From positions 1 through 43,917 of IMG/VR virus record IMGVR_UViG_3300035698_006880: a stretch of DNA of 43,917 nt; one strand, given 5' to 3'. Made by a program: the position numbers and the translations under genes. Shown in pieces: positions 1-7,570 of the stretch (its first letter is position 1; the number at the start of each line of letters is the position of its first letter). The DNA is from a virus. The notes below the pieces were generated by a model, which was given only the letters and a program-made list of their open reading frames with translations, did not search any database and was not told the DNA's origin.

Positions 1-131
1 GACTGAGGGAATAGCTTTTTCTCTTCTGGATTATAAAGAAACATCTTAGATAGAGCCTTAGGTGCATCGTAGAAAACCTGCTTTGGTCCCTCAAGTAGTG
101 TGTTTCCGAGGTTTTTTAGAAAGTTAGACAT
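1..131 (-). CDS. Virion-region protein, N-terminal part only
   Basis: The first 43 residues of a leftward gene cut by the window edge, starting MSNFLKNLGNTLLEG. Its ATG overlaps the stop of the lysin gene as TAATG (positions 129-133), so the two are translationally coupled. The visible part has no recognised domain. Its place after the lysin and internal virion proteins suggests another structural protein; this is inference from position only. Confidence 0.7.
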   Translation of the reverse strand, partial: MSNFLKNLGNTLLEGPKQVFYDAPKALSKMFLYNPEEKKLFPQ

Positions 132-1282
132 TACGCAATATTCAAAACGCTGCCCGTTTGCATACGCTTCGGATCTCCTGAGTAAATTTCTCCCCATCTT
201 CGCCAATCTCCCAAGAATCTCTGTGCAATTCCACCAGGAGTATCTCCAGCCCTAACGGTATATCCGCCAACTGGTGCAGAAACTCTACTTACAGAAGGTG
301 AAGTTCTAGCAGAAGTCACACTTCCAGTCATACCAGGAGCTTGACGCTGACCCTTAATTGCATTAAATGTTGGCATTTTTACTCCTCTAGTAGTAGGTGC
401 TTGATTCTGTTGTTGTGGTTGTCTAGCCTCCTCATCTTTTCGGGGAATATTTTGATCTTTTAATAATTGTGATTGCGGTGTAGTTATCTTAGCGATTTGA
501 GGGGCAAACCCAGGACTCATTGTTTGAGTAGTTGATAATCCGTTAGATTTTGCCCCAATCGCAAATTTTGCTTGAGGCAAGGCAGAACCCGCCTCTTGTT
601 CGCTCCTGAATTTAAGGCCAGGTGGAAGCCGTAAATCTTCTGCTGGTCGGTCAGTGAACTGAATAGGTTTGGTGTAATCTTGTTTAAGGTAGGCAGACGG
701 AGAAGCTATCTTGCCCCTCTCGTTTAAAATGCCTGATGGTTGAACTTCTTTTTGGGCTCCAACCTGACTTAGAATATCATCTGGAGCAACCATTGGTTGT
801 TTGTCTATTCCCACTTGTGGCTCTATTATTTCTGGTCCTTCTACTTTTAAGTCTCCCAATTTGTTATCTTGCATTATCGTTAAAATTTTATTTGAATATC
901 TCGGATCTGTTGCGTAAGGGGAATCTCCAATAGCCTTAGAAATCTTGTTAATATCACCTGTTTTAGCAGCTTCCATTACTCCTGCATACATTTCATTTTG
1001 AGAAAGTAATCTTGCGTGATCTCTAAATGATTCTTCTGGAGAGTTATATTTTCTGAAATTATCGTAAATCTGAACTGGTCCATTTCCAAAGTCTTCCCAT
1101 GTCAATAATTTTTGACTACCAGCAGATCCTTGTCCCTTAATCCCAAAGAAATTAAACCCAGGAGCAGATTGTCCATAGGCTGATTCTAACGCAGCTTGTG
1201 AGAGAATTAATGAGGCAGGAACGCCTGTTTCTTTTTCTATTTTAAGAGCAGCGTCTTTATATTGTTCAAAAAAGTTAGGCAT
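131..1282 (-). CDS. Glucosaminidase-type lysin with C-terminal LysM
   Basis: A 383-aa peptidoglycan hydrolase of the FlgJ/GH73 glucosaminidase type. Residues 1-140 hold the catalytic domain: the likely general acid Glu33 sits in QAALESAYG, followed by FNFFGIKG (43-50) and the family-typical YDNFRKYNSPEESFRDHARLL stretch. A long Pro/Gln-rich low-complexity linker follows, and the last ~45 residues form a LysM wall-binding module (GGYTVRAGDT...). No signal peptide is seen. It lies at the end of the virion operon, so it could be a virion-associated lysin used at entry or a release endolysin. I chose ATG 1282 over a TTG 12 nt upstream because that TTG falls inside a terminator hairpin. The ATG directly abuts an 8-T run and has no normal ribosome site. 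Confidence 0.85.
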   Translation of the reverse strand: MPNFFEQYKDAALKIEKETGVPASLILSQAALESAYGQSAPGFNFFGIKGQGSAGSQKLLTWEDFGNGPVQIYDNFRKYNSPEESFRDHARLLSQNEMYAGVMEAAKTGDINKISKAIGDSPYATDPRYSNKILTIMQDNKLGDLKVEGPEIIEPQVGIDKQPMVAPDDILSQVGAQKEVQPSGILNERGKIASPSAYLKQDYTKPIQFTDRPAEDLRLPPGLKFRSEQEAGSALPQAKFAIGAKSNGLSTTQTMSPGFAPQIAKITTPQSQLLKDQNIPRKDEEARQPQQQNQAPTTRGVKMPTFNAIKGQRQAPGMTGSVTSARTSPSVSRVSAPVGGYTVRAGDTPGGIAQRFLGDWRRWGEIYSGDPKRMQTGSVLNIA

Positions 1283-1307
1283 AAAAAAAACCAACCTTCG
1301 TGGTTGG
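1283..1307 (-). terminator. Intrinsic terminator/attenuator before the lysin
   Basis: On the minus strand a 6-bp stem (CCAACC/GGTTGG, 1291-1307) with a 5-nt loop is followed by eight T (1290-1283), and the lysin ATG comes next. A leftward promoter lies only ~30 nt upstream. The hairpin may terminate the long virion transcript, attenuate the lysin transcript, or both. Confidence 0.75.
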
Positions 1308-1335
1308 TAGAGTTATTCTAATACAACTAAGATTA

Positions 1336-1364
1336 ATTATATACATAAATTCATACTATTGCAA
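1336..1364 (-). promoter_or_regulatory. Leftward sigma70-type promoter for the lysin
   Basis: TTGCAA (1359-1364), 17-nt spacer, TATAAT (1336-1341), read on the minus strand. The expected start near 1329 leaves a ~45-nt leader containing the terminator hairpin. The -35 hexamer is self-complementary and also serves the rightward promoter at 1359-1387. Confidence 0.65.
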
Positions 1365-1387
1365 AACATTGGTAACTGTAGTATAGT
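1359..1387 (+). promoter_or_regulatory. Rightward promoter for the 1419 membrane-protein gene
   Basis: TTGCAA (1359-1364), 17-nt spacer, TATAGT (1382-1387), ahead of the ribosome site AGGAGG (1408-1413). It shares its -35 hexamer with the divergent lysin promoter. The -10 box is overlapped by a copy of the operator-like motif at 1381-1394. Confidence 0.65.
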
Positions 1388-1394
1388 GTCTATA
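1381..1394 (-). promoter_or_regulatory. Operator-like motif, copy A
   Basis: The minus strand reads TATAGACACTATAC. It is a near-perfect dyad (TATAG-ACA-CTATA) and covers the -10 box of the rightward promoter. Related copies lie at 2528-2541, 38381-38394 and 42882-42895, each overlapping a promoter. A repressor site is inferred. Confidence 0.5.
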
Positions 1395-1418
1395 TACAAA
1401 TATTAATAGGAGGCATCT

Positions 1419-1832
1419 ATGAAATTAAAAACTAAGTTAATAAACATTTATGGGGCACTTATTCTTCAGGGATTAGGATTAATTATTCTTGGAATTAGCC
1501 TGTATTTGGTCTGGGAAGACAATGCAGAACAACTTAGACAAATAAAGACTCTTAAGGAAAAAGTGGCTACATCTAGTGCATCCTTAAAGATTGCGGGGGA
1601 AAAATTAATTGAATCTGAAAATAAACCACCAGAAATAATTTATGAAACTATCTATCAAATGCGAGAACCAACAATTGAAGAATATGAAACATGGAGCAGG
1701 GAAAATACAATTGGATTGGCTCCCAGTAAAAGTGAGGACGGGAAGTTAAGATGTACTTTTATACCCTGTCGAATTTGCCCTATTTGCCCGATTTGCCCGA
1801 TTGATAGAACACCACTTGATCCATTTAACTAA
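1419..1832 (+). CDS. Small single-pass membrane protein with ICP repeats
   Basis: A 137-aa protein with one hydrophobic helix (about residues 10-31), a charged stretch likely to be coiled coil (35-65), then an acidic region and a cysteine-rich tail, CRICPICPICPID. The tail is encoded by three tandem 9-bp repeats (1773-1799). Strong ribosome site AGGAGG 5 nt before ATG 1419. Beside the lysin and read the opposite way, it could be a lysis accessory protein (spanin- or holin-like) on topology and position, but I recognise no family. Followed by a structured RNA/terminator. Its promoter carries an operator-like motif. Confidence 0.7.
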   Translation: MKLKTKLINIYGALILQGLGLIILGISLYLVWEDNAEQLRQIKTLKEKVATSSASLKIAGEKLIESENKPPEIIYETIYQMREPTIEEYETWSRENTIGLAPSKSEDGKLRCTFIPCRICPICPICPIDRTPLDPFN

Positions 1833-1847
1833 CTATGTTTTAATGTT

Positions 1848-1946
1848 ATTAGTGGTTAGGAATTACAAAACGAAAGAACCCTTTTGGGTGCGGTGTAGTC
1901 CACTAATGTTTTGTACTGCTACACCGGACCTAAGAGGGTTTTTTAA
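1848..1946 (+). ncRNA. Structured RNA with pseudoknot potential and terminator-like end
   Basis: The main stem is CGGTGTAG/CTACACCG (1891-1898 with 1919-1926), enclosed by AACCCT/AGGGTT (1877-1882 with 1935-1940) and followed by a T-run. The loop (1900-1915) is exactly complementary, in two 8-nt blocks, to upstream segments 1848-1855 (ATTAGTGG) and 1864-1871 (TACAAAAC). The block order makes this pseudoknotted or an alternative fold. It follows the 1419 gene and may be an elaborate terminator, a 3-prime UTR element or a processed ncRNA. Confidence 0.5.
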
Positions 1947-2000
1947 TACTCAAATTTGTGCAGAACTAGATTGAATTACGATTTCCAACTTCATATCAAT

Positions 2001-2036
2001 AAAAAAAGACCGAGGTTAATCCCTTGGTCTTTTTTT
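2001..2036. terminator. Bidirectional intrinsic terminator
   Basis: A GACCGAGG...CCTTGGTC stem (one mismatch) is flanked by a 7-A run on the left and a 7-T run on the right, so it can act on both strands. It separates the 1419 gene region from the noncoding segment to its right. Confidence 0.8.
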
Positions 2037-2039
2037 ATT

Positions 2040-2346
2040 CCCAACATCAGTACAATTGGAGATACCTGTTTGTTGGCGTCTAGCACATTATAACATATCA
2101 ACGGCCTCACTCCCCACTTGAACGTCTAACCAAGACCTCTGTTGATGGGGTGAATACCCAGACGATAACAACCGTCCTGTGACCCTATTTTGAAACAAAT
2201 AGGAGGTAGACAAAGCAAACTGTAGCTGTAAAGGCAGACCTGGGAGCAATAACAGTTTGAGATTTTCATTCGCCGTTTTTATGTTTTAGAAGACAGAAAT
2301 ATATCAAACTGCCTAATAGGGACTTTATTCCCTAAAAGCAAGAAAT
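2040..2346 (+). other. Noncoding stretch with several inverted repeats
   Basis: About 300 bases with no convincing ORF on either strand. Hairpin-forming pairs on the plus strand include CCTATTT/AAATAGG (2184-2190 with 2197-2203), AAACTGT/ACAGTTT (2217-2223 with 2252-2258) and CGTCT/AGACG (2123-2127 with 2160-2164). An AGGAGG at 2201-2206 is not followed by a start codon. It could be a structured RNA or the leader of the 56-aa gene at 2347. I match it to no known RNA class. Confidence 0.35.
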
Positions 2347-2517
2347 ATGCACTTAATCAGGAATCCACATCTTAAATTTAAGTATAAAGATAGTAAAAAT
2401 TTCAAAACATTAAGACAATTAAAACAAACTTGGTATATAGTTAAAACTACCAAGAATCCTGAAACAAAAAAAAGGGCTTTAAAACAGATTAACGAGTTAA
2501 GAAAAAAGTTAAAATAG
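2347..2517 (+). CDS. Small basic protein, 56 aa
   Basis: ATG 2347 to TAG 2515-2517. The product is strongly basic (over 15 Lys/Arg), with a helical Lys/Arg-rich second half ending KKLK. No good ribosome site is visible. Composition suggests nucleic-acid binding. The next promoter (2519-2547) begins immediately after its stop. No family recognised. Confidence 0.45.
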   Translation: MHLIRNPHLKFKYKDSKNFKTLRQLKQTWYIVKTTKNPETKKRALKQINELRKKLK

Positions 2518-2518
2518 C

Positions 2519-2547
2519 TTGTAAGTAAACAGACACTATGCTATAAT
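2519..2547 (+). promoter_or_regulatory. Strong sigma70-type promoter with operator-like motif B
   Basis: TTGTAA (2519-2524), 17-nt spacer, consensus TATAAT (2542-2547). The operator-like motif AACAGACACTATGC (2528-2541) fills most of the spacer. The -10 box ends 7 nt before ATG 2555, so the transcript would be leaderless. Confidence 0.65.
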
Positions 2548-2554
2548 ACAATAT

Positions 2555-2623
2555 ATGGGAATTATAGGAATAATTATTATTGGTTTAATCGCTGGTTGGA
2601 TTGGTGATCTTATTGAGCAATAG
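2555..2623 (+). CDS. Leaderless 22-aa hydrophobic miniprotein
   Basis: ATG 2555 to TAG 2621. It encodes a 22-residue peptide, almost entirely one Ile/Gly-rich membrane helix with a short acidic end, resembling the first helix of GlsB/YeaQ-type small membrane proteins (MGII...GLIAGW). A near-consensus promoter places the transcription start at or one base before the ATG. It converges with and overlaps by 14 nt the end of the leftward virion gene. That a real peptide is made is inferred from promoter strength and the sensible composition. Confidence 0.45.
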   Translation: MGIIGIIIIGLIAGWIGDLIEQ

Positions 2624-3950
2624 GTTCTTTGCCAACTAATCTTCGTGTTCCTTTTGGTTGATCTGGTCTTATTCCAGCCATTCCAGCTTCTTTTGCTAAT
2701 GTAGATACTATTTTCCCAGTTGCAGGTTTTTCAGCTATTTCTCCAGCTATCCCTAATCCTTTAGAAACTCCACCCAATACTTTTGGATTTCTTACAATTC
2801 TTCTTGCAACTAACATTTGTAAAATTCTTGGAAGCCCTCCTCCTGTTACCGCCCCAGTTCCAGCAGCAATAATGTCTCCCAATCCACCAATTCTTCCTCC
2901 AACAGATATACCTTCTTGCAATCCAACAATATCTGATAATTTATATAAACTCTTTAATTCTTGACCTAGTTCTGTTAAATTTCTCCCAGAGGGTGAAGTT
3001 AAGTCTCCAGTTATTTCTCTAACCACATCTTGCATAAATTGTCGTTTAACAACATTTGAAGAAACAGCTTCTCCGCCCATTAATTTAGCCCATTGGCTGT
3101 TTGGAATCTTTGTATCTAATAATCTTCGTTTTTTGGTTAATGCTCCAACATCCATTCCAGCATCTCCAACCCCACTCACTAATTGTTTATAGAATTTATT
3201 TAAAGCCTTAATCTCTGTAGCTTCTATGTCTGGATCAAGTCCAGCGATTGTTTTTTGAAAAACTCTAGCGAAATCATCGCTAGTAACAATTTTTCCACTA
3301 GCTACGGCAATATCATCAAATTCATCCTGTAAAGTTACGATTTTAGTAGCCACGTTTTCTGCAACATTTCCAGCCAATTTCTCGTCAGTAATAAACTTTC
3401 CAATAGTTTTCTTGGCTGCTTCAAAAAACGTTCGTCTCTGTGTCTTTGTTGGTCGCACGCCCGACTCTGCAACCGCTTCAGCTCCTTTTTTAAATACTTT
3501 ACCACCAGCCTCTCCTAGTGTTTTGATTATTCCCTTTCCAGCTTTGCTTGCAAGAAAAACATCTCCTAAATCTGGAGTTAGAATTTCCGCCCCCAACCCA
3601 AGAGCTAATCCACCAGCAGATTTTGGATCAACTCCCACCGCCTCTGGAACTTCTTCCATTAAGGTTTTGTGTTCTTTTACTCCTCTAACAGCTCCAACAA
3701 TGGATGGATGGATCAAACTACCTACATTAAAGTCTTTTGTTTTTCCAAATTCAAAATCCTTACCAATTTTAGGAGCTTTATAATCTCCTTTCATATATTG
3801 AGAGGATGCTTCAATCCCTCCGCCAAGTATAGAACTGGGAATATCAAGAACTCTACTAGCTCCCTCCCATGCTTTTCCCCAAAAACCCTTTTCTTTAGAT
3901 TCGGGACTTGGTTGATCTACTTGCCCTGTTTGAACTAATCTTCTAGCCAT
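2610..3950 (-). CDS. Large internal virion-type protein
   Basis: 446 aa, Ala/Gly/Lys-rich, with several amphipathic or hydrophobic stretches (AGGLALGLGAEIL near 110-125; the Gly-rich GGRIGGLGDIIAAGTGAVTG near 355-375) and long helical regions. No enzymatic motif was recognised. It lies in the block of large proteins between the fibres and the lysin, typical of podovirus internal or ejection proteins, which is inference from position and composition. ATG 3950 was chosen because AGGAG sits 5-6 nt upstream and the junction with the previous gene is TAA-T-ATG; an upstream in-frame ATG at 3965 would lie inside the preceding gene. Confidence 0.7.
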   Translation of the reverse strand: MARRLVQTGQVDQPSPESKEKGFWGKAWEGASRVLDIPSSILGGGIEASSQYMKGDYKAPKIGKDFEFGKTKDFNVGSLIHPSIVGAVRGVKEHKTLMEEVPEAVGVDPKSAGGLALGLGAEILTPDLGDVFLASKAGKGIIKTLGEAGGKVFKKGAEAVAESGVRPTKTQRRTFFEAAKKTIGKFITDEKLAGNVAENVATKIVTLQDEFDDIAVASGKIVTSDDFARVFQKTIAGLDPDIEATEIKALNKFYKQLVSGVGDAGMDVGALTKKRRLLDTKIPNSQWAKLMGGEAVSSNVVKRQFMQDVVREITGDLTSPSGRNLTELGQELKSLYKLSDIVGLQEGISVGGRIGGLGDIIAAGTGAVTGGGLPRILQMLVARRIVRNPKVLGGVSKGLGIAGEIAEKPATGKIVSTLAKEAGMAGIRPDQPKGTRRLVGKEPIAQ

Positions 3951-3951
3951 A

Positions 3952-5304
3952 TTATCTCCTCTCAAATCCTGAGTTTAAATCGTTTACATAATCTGGATCA
4001 TTAGAACTATCATATTCGTACACATTCCCCGTTGATGGATCAAGTAGTTTAACGCTTCCTTCAGTAGAAGCTTGTCCTTCTTGAGTGTAATCATTGATAA
4101 ACCAACTTGGATCTAGTCCATAGGTTTCTGCTATCTTTGTCCATTTATCTACAACTTCTTTTTGATTTGTCGATGACTGAGTATAAAGAGCTAAAGCTTC
4201 TTGTCTTAATTGTTGTCTTGTTTCTGGAGTCAACAAACCTTGACCAGTGACTTTTGCTGGAATGTTATAAAGCTGAGATAGTGCTCCAGCGGCTTCTTCG
4301 ACTGTGTCAAATTCGCCCTGAGTTACTCTATTTCCTGGATCTATCATCCTAACAAAAGCGTTAACTAAAGCCACATCTCCAACTGCTGTAGTTCCTGAAT
4401 TTGTGATTTTATTATACGAATCTTGAGTATCTCTAAATGATTCTGATTCTTTATCGTAATCTGTTCTAAATTTATCAGATTGTTCTTTTTGTTCTTCATT
4501 GATTCCTTGTTGACCACCATATTGACTCACAGCACCTAAATAATTTAATAAAGCATCCCGTTCTTTAGGATCAGTAGTTTGAAGTAGTGCCTCTAATATT
4601 TTATTAGTTTCTGGTAGCTCTGTTTCTTGCGGTACTTGTTCGGGTAATCCCATTGTTGTTCGTTCTTCTGGTCTTAAAAGGCTAGTTCCATCTGGTGAAT
4701 CAATGTCTTGTATTCCCTCAGATAAACCTAAAATATCCATAATACTTCTTGGTTGAACTGATCCTCGGGCAGCCGCATCTTTTTTAAGCTGTAGTTCTTC
4801 TCTACGGATTTTCATATCCTCTTCTCTATTTTTTCGTTCTTCTTGAAGAGATAGGATGTCCATGAATTTTGAAAGCACTGCACTCATCGCATCTTGATAG
4901 CTTTTTTCTGCTGTTCCCACAGCACCACCTGATGCTTTAGCTATATCGCCAAATCCAGAAGAAACATTCCCTAAATAATTGGCTTGATCCATCGGATTAC
5001 CAGCCCCATACCAACCGTAATTTGGAAACGGACTTTGACCTTTGTAAGTTTGTTCTAGTGCTTGATCGGCAGCGAACATTTGTTTCATTGCATCTTCTCT
5101 TTGTTGTTCCCCAGACTCTACAAACCCACTATTATATAAATTTCCAGACATTTCTTTTGCTATTTCTTGACTCTGTTGATATTCGGGGGGTGTAGTTTGA
5201 GCAGGTGCTTGCATTGTTTGATCCGCAGGAGCTCCCACCAGTGAACTGATTATATTCGGGTTATCTTCTGCGTTTTGTATTTCTGTATCCCTAACTGTTG
5301 CCAT
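3952..5304 (-). CDS. Virion-associated protein, 450 aa
   Basis: Gln/Glu/Pro-rich N-terminal half with a charged coiled-coil stretch (about 150-185, LQEERKNREEDMKIRREEL). The C-terminal domain (about 280-420) carries a pattern I have seen in uncharacterised phage virion proteins: ALVNAFVRMIDPGNRVTQGE..., then GQGLLTPETRQQLRQEA, then a TYGLDPSWF motif. Function unknown; probably internal virion or capsid-associated. Its stop is one base from the start of the next gene. Confidence 0.7.
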   Translation of the reverse strand: MATVRDTEIQNAEDNPNIISSLVGAPADQTMQAPAQTTPPEYQQSQEIAKEMSGNLYNSGFVESGEQQREDAMKQMFAADQALEQTYKGQSPFPNYGWYGAGNPMDQANYLGNVSSGFGDIAKASGGAVGTAEKSYQDAMSAVLSKFMDILSLQEERKNREEDMKIRREELQLKKDAAARGSVQPRSIMDILGLSEGIQDIDSPDGTSLLRPEERTTMGLPEQVPQETELPETNKILEALLQTTDPKERDALLNYLGAVSQYGGQQGINEEQKEQSDKFRTDYDKESESFRDTQDSYNKITNSGTTAVGDVALVNAFVRMIDPGNRVTQGEFDTVEEAAGALSQLYNIPAKVTGQGLLTPETRQQLRQEALALYTQSSTNQKEVVDKWTKIAETYGLDPSWFINDYTQEGQASTEGSVKLLDPSTGNVYEYDSSNDPDYVNDLNSGFERR

Positions 5305-5329
5305 ATTTTACTCCTTAGACTGAATAGCC

Positions 5330-6409
5330 TTATTGTTCATAAATCTTTTTTTGCATATCCATTTCTTCTTGTCTTACTCTTCTGGCTTCATCTTGACCAG
5401 CTTTATCTACTTGTGCTCCCCAAATGTCTCGTTTAACTCCGAATTTCTTCTCGGCTAAATCGCCACTTTCCTGTCTGCGTTCTCGTTCTAGTCCAAATCT
5501 TTCCTCTTCAAATCCTGTCTGCTTTTCCTCTAATCCAAATCCTCTTTGGGCCATTAACCTTGATTCTCTATTTTCTAAAGCTCTCTCTGTTATTTCTGCT
5601 CTTAAGGTTTGAGATTCACCTAATCTAGTTCTATCAGTTTGACCAAAGCCTGATTCTAAAACACCCCTACGATTTTGTTCTGTTTGTTGCTGCCCAGTTT
5701 CGGTTGGGAAAGTAATTGCTTGCTCTCTTTTTTCCTGTTCATATTCCTGACGACTCTCTCTGGTACCCTGTTGATATGTAAATTCCAATATCCGTTTAGC
5801 CAGATCTAACCGTCCTCCTGCGTAGCTTAGAAGTTTATCATAGAAAGGTTTTGAGCTTTCATAAGCTTTCTGTTGCTCTTGAACAAAATCAAATTGAAAT
5901 GATGGAAATTGAGGATAAGGAGATTCCAGATTCATATTTCCCATTGCTACTGCTGACGACATTGGCAAATTTACTTCTGGGAACGACATGGTTGAAGGCG
6001 AAGGAGCCTGATATGACATTCCTTGGGGTACATATGGATTCACAGCTCCAGTAGTAGCCATTTGCTGTTCATTACTAGGTTGATACTGGGCGTTATAGTA
6101 TTGGCTTAATCCTTGTTGTATTGGTGTTTGAGTTATCTGATTTGGTAATCCCTGATTGGGAATAGATACATTCCCACCGTAAGGTGATTGAATAGCTTGT
6201 TGAGGAATTTGAGGCGTAGGTTGTTGAGAAGTTGGAACTCCACCTAATTGTTCCTGAGTTGCATATTGAGGAGTGTTATTAGCCAATCCATACATACCAT
6301 AAAAATATGGATTAGGTTTCCAATCTAATGGCCTTTCATCTACAGATGTTGCAGTTGGGGGAATATTGCCTTTCTTTAGGTCTTCTAAAGATATTGTTGG
6401 TTGTGCCAT
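5330..6409 (-). CDS. Gln/Pro-rich virion-region protein with C-terminal coiled coil
   Basis: 359 aa. Residues ~40-150 are disordered-looking and very rich in Gln, Pro, Asn and Tyr. Residues ~200-359 are dense in Glu, Arg and Gln with short repeated FGLEEK/GFEEERFGLERER units, indicating a long helix or coiled coil. No known family. Lies among the large structural genes. Confidence 0.65.
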   Translation of the reverse strand: MAQPTISLEDLKKGNIPPTATSVDERPLDWKPNPYFYGMYGLANNTPQYATQEQLGGVPTSQQPTPQIPQQAIQSPYGGNVSIPNQGLPNQITQTPIQQGLSQYYNAQYQPSNEQQMATTGAVNPYVPQGMSYQAPSPSTMSFPEVNLPMSSAVAMGNMNLESPYPQFPSFQFDFVQEQQKAYESSKPFYDKLLSYAGGRLDLAKRILEFTYQQGTRESRQEYEQEKREQAITFPTETGQQQTEQNRRGVLESGFGQTDRTRLGESQTLRAEITERALENRESRLMAQRGFGLEEKQTGFEEERFGLERERRQESGDLAEKKFGVKRDIWGAQVDKAGQDEARRVRQEEMDMQKKIYEQ

Positions 6410-6410
6410 A

Positions 6411-6611
6411 TTATTTCCTCTTTTTTTCTTCTGCTATTTTTTTTAAATATATATCTCTCCTAATAACTGCTGGTGATTTTCCAAGCAAGTCTTCGTGCTT
6501 TAAATATCTAGGCTTATCATCTTTAAGTGCGGTAACAAACTCTTGTCGCCTATAAGGATCCTTAGAATTAGGATCATAACTTTTGTTTTTAATAGTTTTT
6601 AGTTCTCTCAT
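6411..6611 (-). CDS. Small charged protein, 66 aa
   Basis: A Lys/Arg/Asp-rich small protein (MRELKTIKNKSYDPNSK...) ending in KKIAEEKKRK. It is packed 1-2 nt from both neighbours in the structural operon. No family recognised; possibly a small virion component. Confidence 0.6.
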   Translation of the reverse strand: MRELKTIKNKSYDPNSKDPYRRQEFVTALKDDKPRYLKHEDLLGKSPAVIRRDIYLKKIAEEKKRK

Positions 6612-6613
6612 AT

Positions 6614-7570
6614 TTAAAATATATATCCTCTATTTCCTAAAGTAGAATAAGTAATTGTATATAGGGCTTTTTTATCGCTGTCACTGTCTTCTGAATAGCC
6701 AAAGTTATGTGCACCATTTCCGCCTGTTGGCTGAGTATCATTTAATAATCTTCCTCCAATTAGTCCAATTTTAGAATCCCCACTATTATTAACATAAGTT
6801 AATCCAGTTGAGTTAAAATTAACTACATTTTGTCCTGCGTTAATAGCTGAATAAGCTAAAGACCCACCATCCGCCACGGTTCTTTTAGTAAAGTCTGCAA
6901 CAGCTAGTGAACTAGTCGAAGATTGAGATGTTTGAGCTATATGAATTGAATTAGAATCAGTATTTGAATATCCAGCATTGGTAAACCAAATTCTTAATGT
7001 GCCTGAGACTGAGCTTGCACCATCGGGAATACTAGAACTATCAAATGGATAAAATATTACTGTGGTCCAATATTGGCCAGAATCAGCAGAATTATAGTCT
7101 TCTCTCATTCCCATTAAAAAACCAGTGCTATCAGAAGTATCGTCTACTGTAGTCGCATCTGCTGTTGTCTTTGCACTTGCCCATGTAGTAGTAAAATTTG
7201 ATGATTGTATTCTGCCATCACCAGAATAAGTGTTGGCTTGAATGCTTGCGTGCGGACAAAAAGCCTGTGATCCATTTGCGTAGTTGTTAATCATCCACGG
7301 AGCAAACTCTACGGGTAGATATTTGTATATTTCTTGATTTCCACCCTTAAATAAGAATATTAATTTTTCAGCAAAAAAGTCGTAAGTGTAGAATTTACCT
7401 ACACAAAAACCACCACAGTCAAAATGTATTGCATTGGGAGTTATAAATATAACTGGATATTTTTCTATTCCTTTTCCCAAAGACTCAATTTCTAAATATT
7501 TTTTACCAATATCGCTATTAGCAAGTAATAATAATTCTTCCTGATAATGTTTAAACTTGTTGTTTATCAT
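6614..7570 (-). CDS. Fibre-like protein with DNRLRE-type beta domain
   Basis: 318 aa. Residues ~1-95 are an unusual compact domain with FDCGGFCVGKFYTYDFF. From ~115 a Ser/Thr/Asp-rich beta-sandwich follows, with the hallmark FDSSSIPDGASSVSGTLRIW, as in DNRLRE/CBM96-like carbohydrate-binding domains. The same hallmark recurs in the protein encoded at 11282-11908. A role in surface or glycan binding on the virion is inferred. Starts by 4-nt overlap (ATGA) with the gene before it. Confidence 0.65.
   Translation of the reverse strand: MINNKFKHYQEELLLLANSDIGKKYLEIESLGKGIEKYPVIFITPNAIHFDCGGFCVGKFYTYDFFAEKLIFLFKGGNQEIYKYLPVEFAPWMINNYANGSQAFCPHASIQANTYSGDGRIQSSNFTTTWASAKTTADATTVDDTSDSTGFLMGMREDYNSADSGQYWTTVIFYPFDSSSIPDGASSVSGTLRIWFTNAGYSNTDSNSIHIAQTSQSSTSSLAVADFTKRTVADGGSLAYSAINAGQNVVNFNSTGLTYVNNSGDSKIGLIGGRLLNDTQPTGGNGAHNFGYSEDSDSDKKALYTITYSTLGNRGYIF

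Noticed and set aside
5424-6555. Plus-strand frames opposite the Gln-rich virion gene
   Set aside because: Shadow frames of the coding strand with no ribosome sites or domains.
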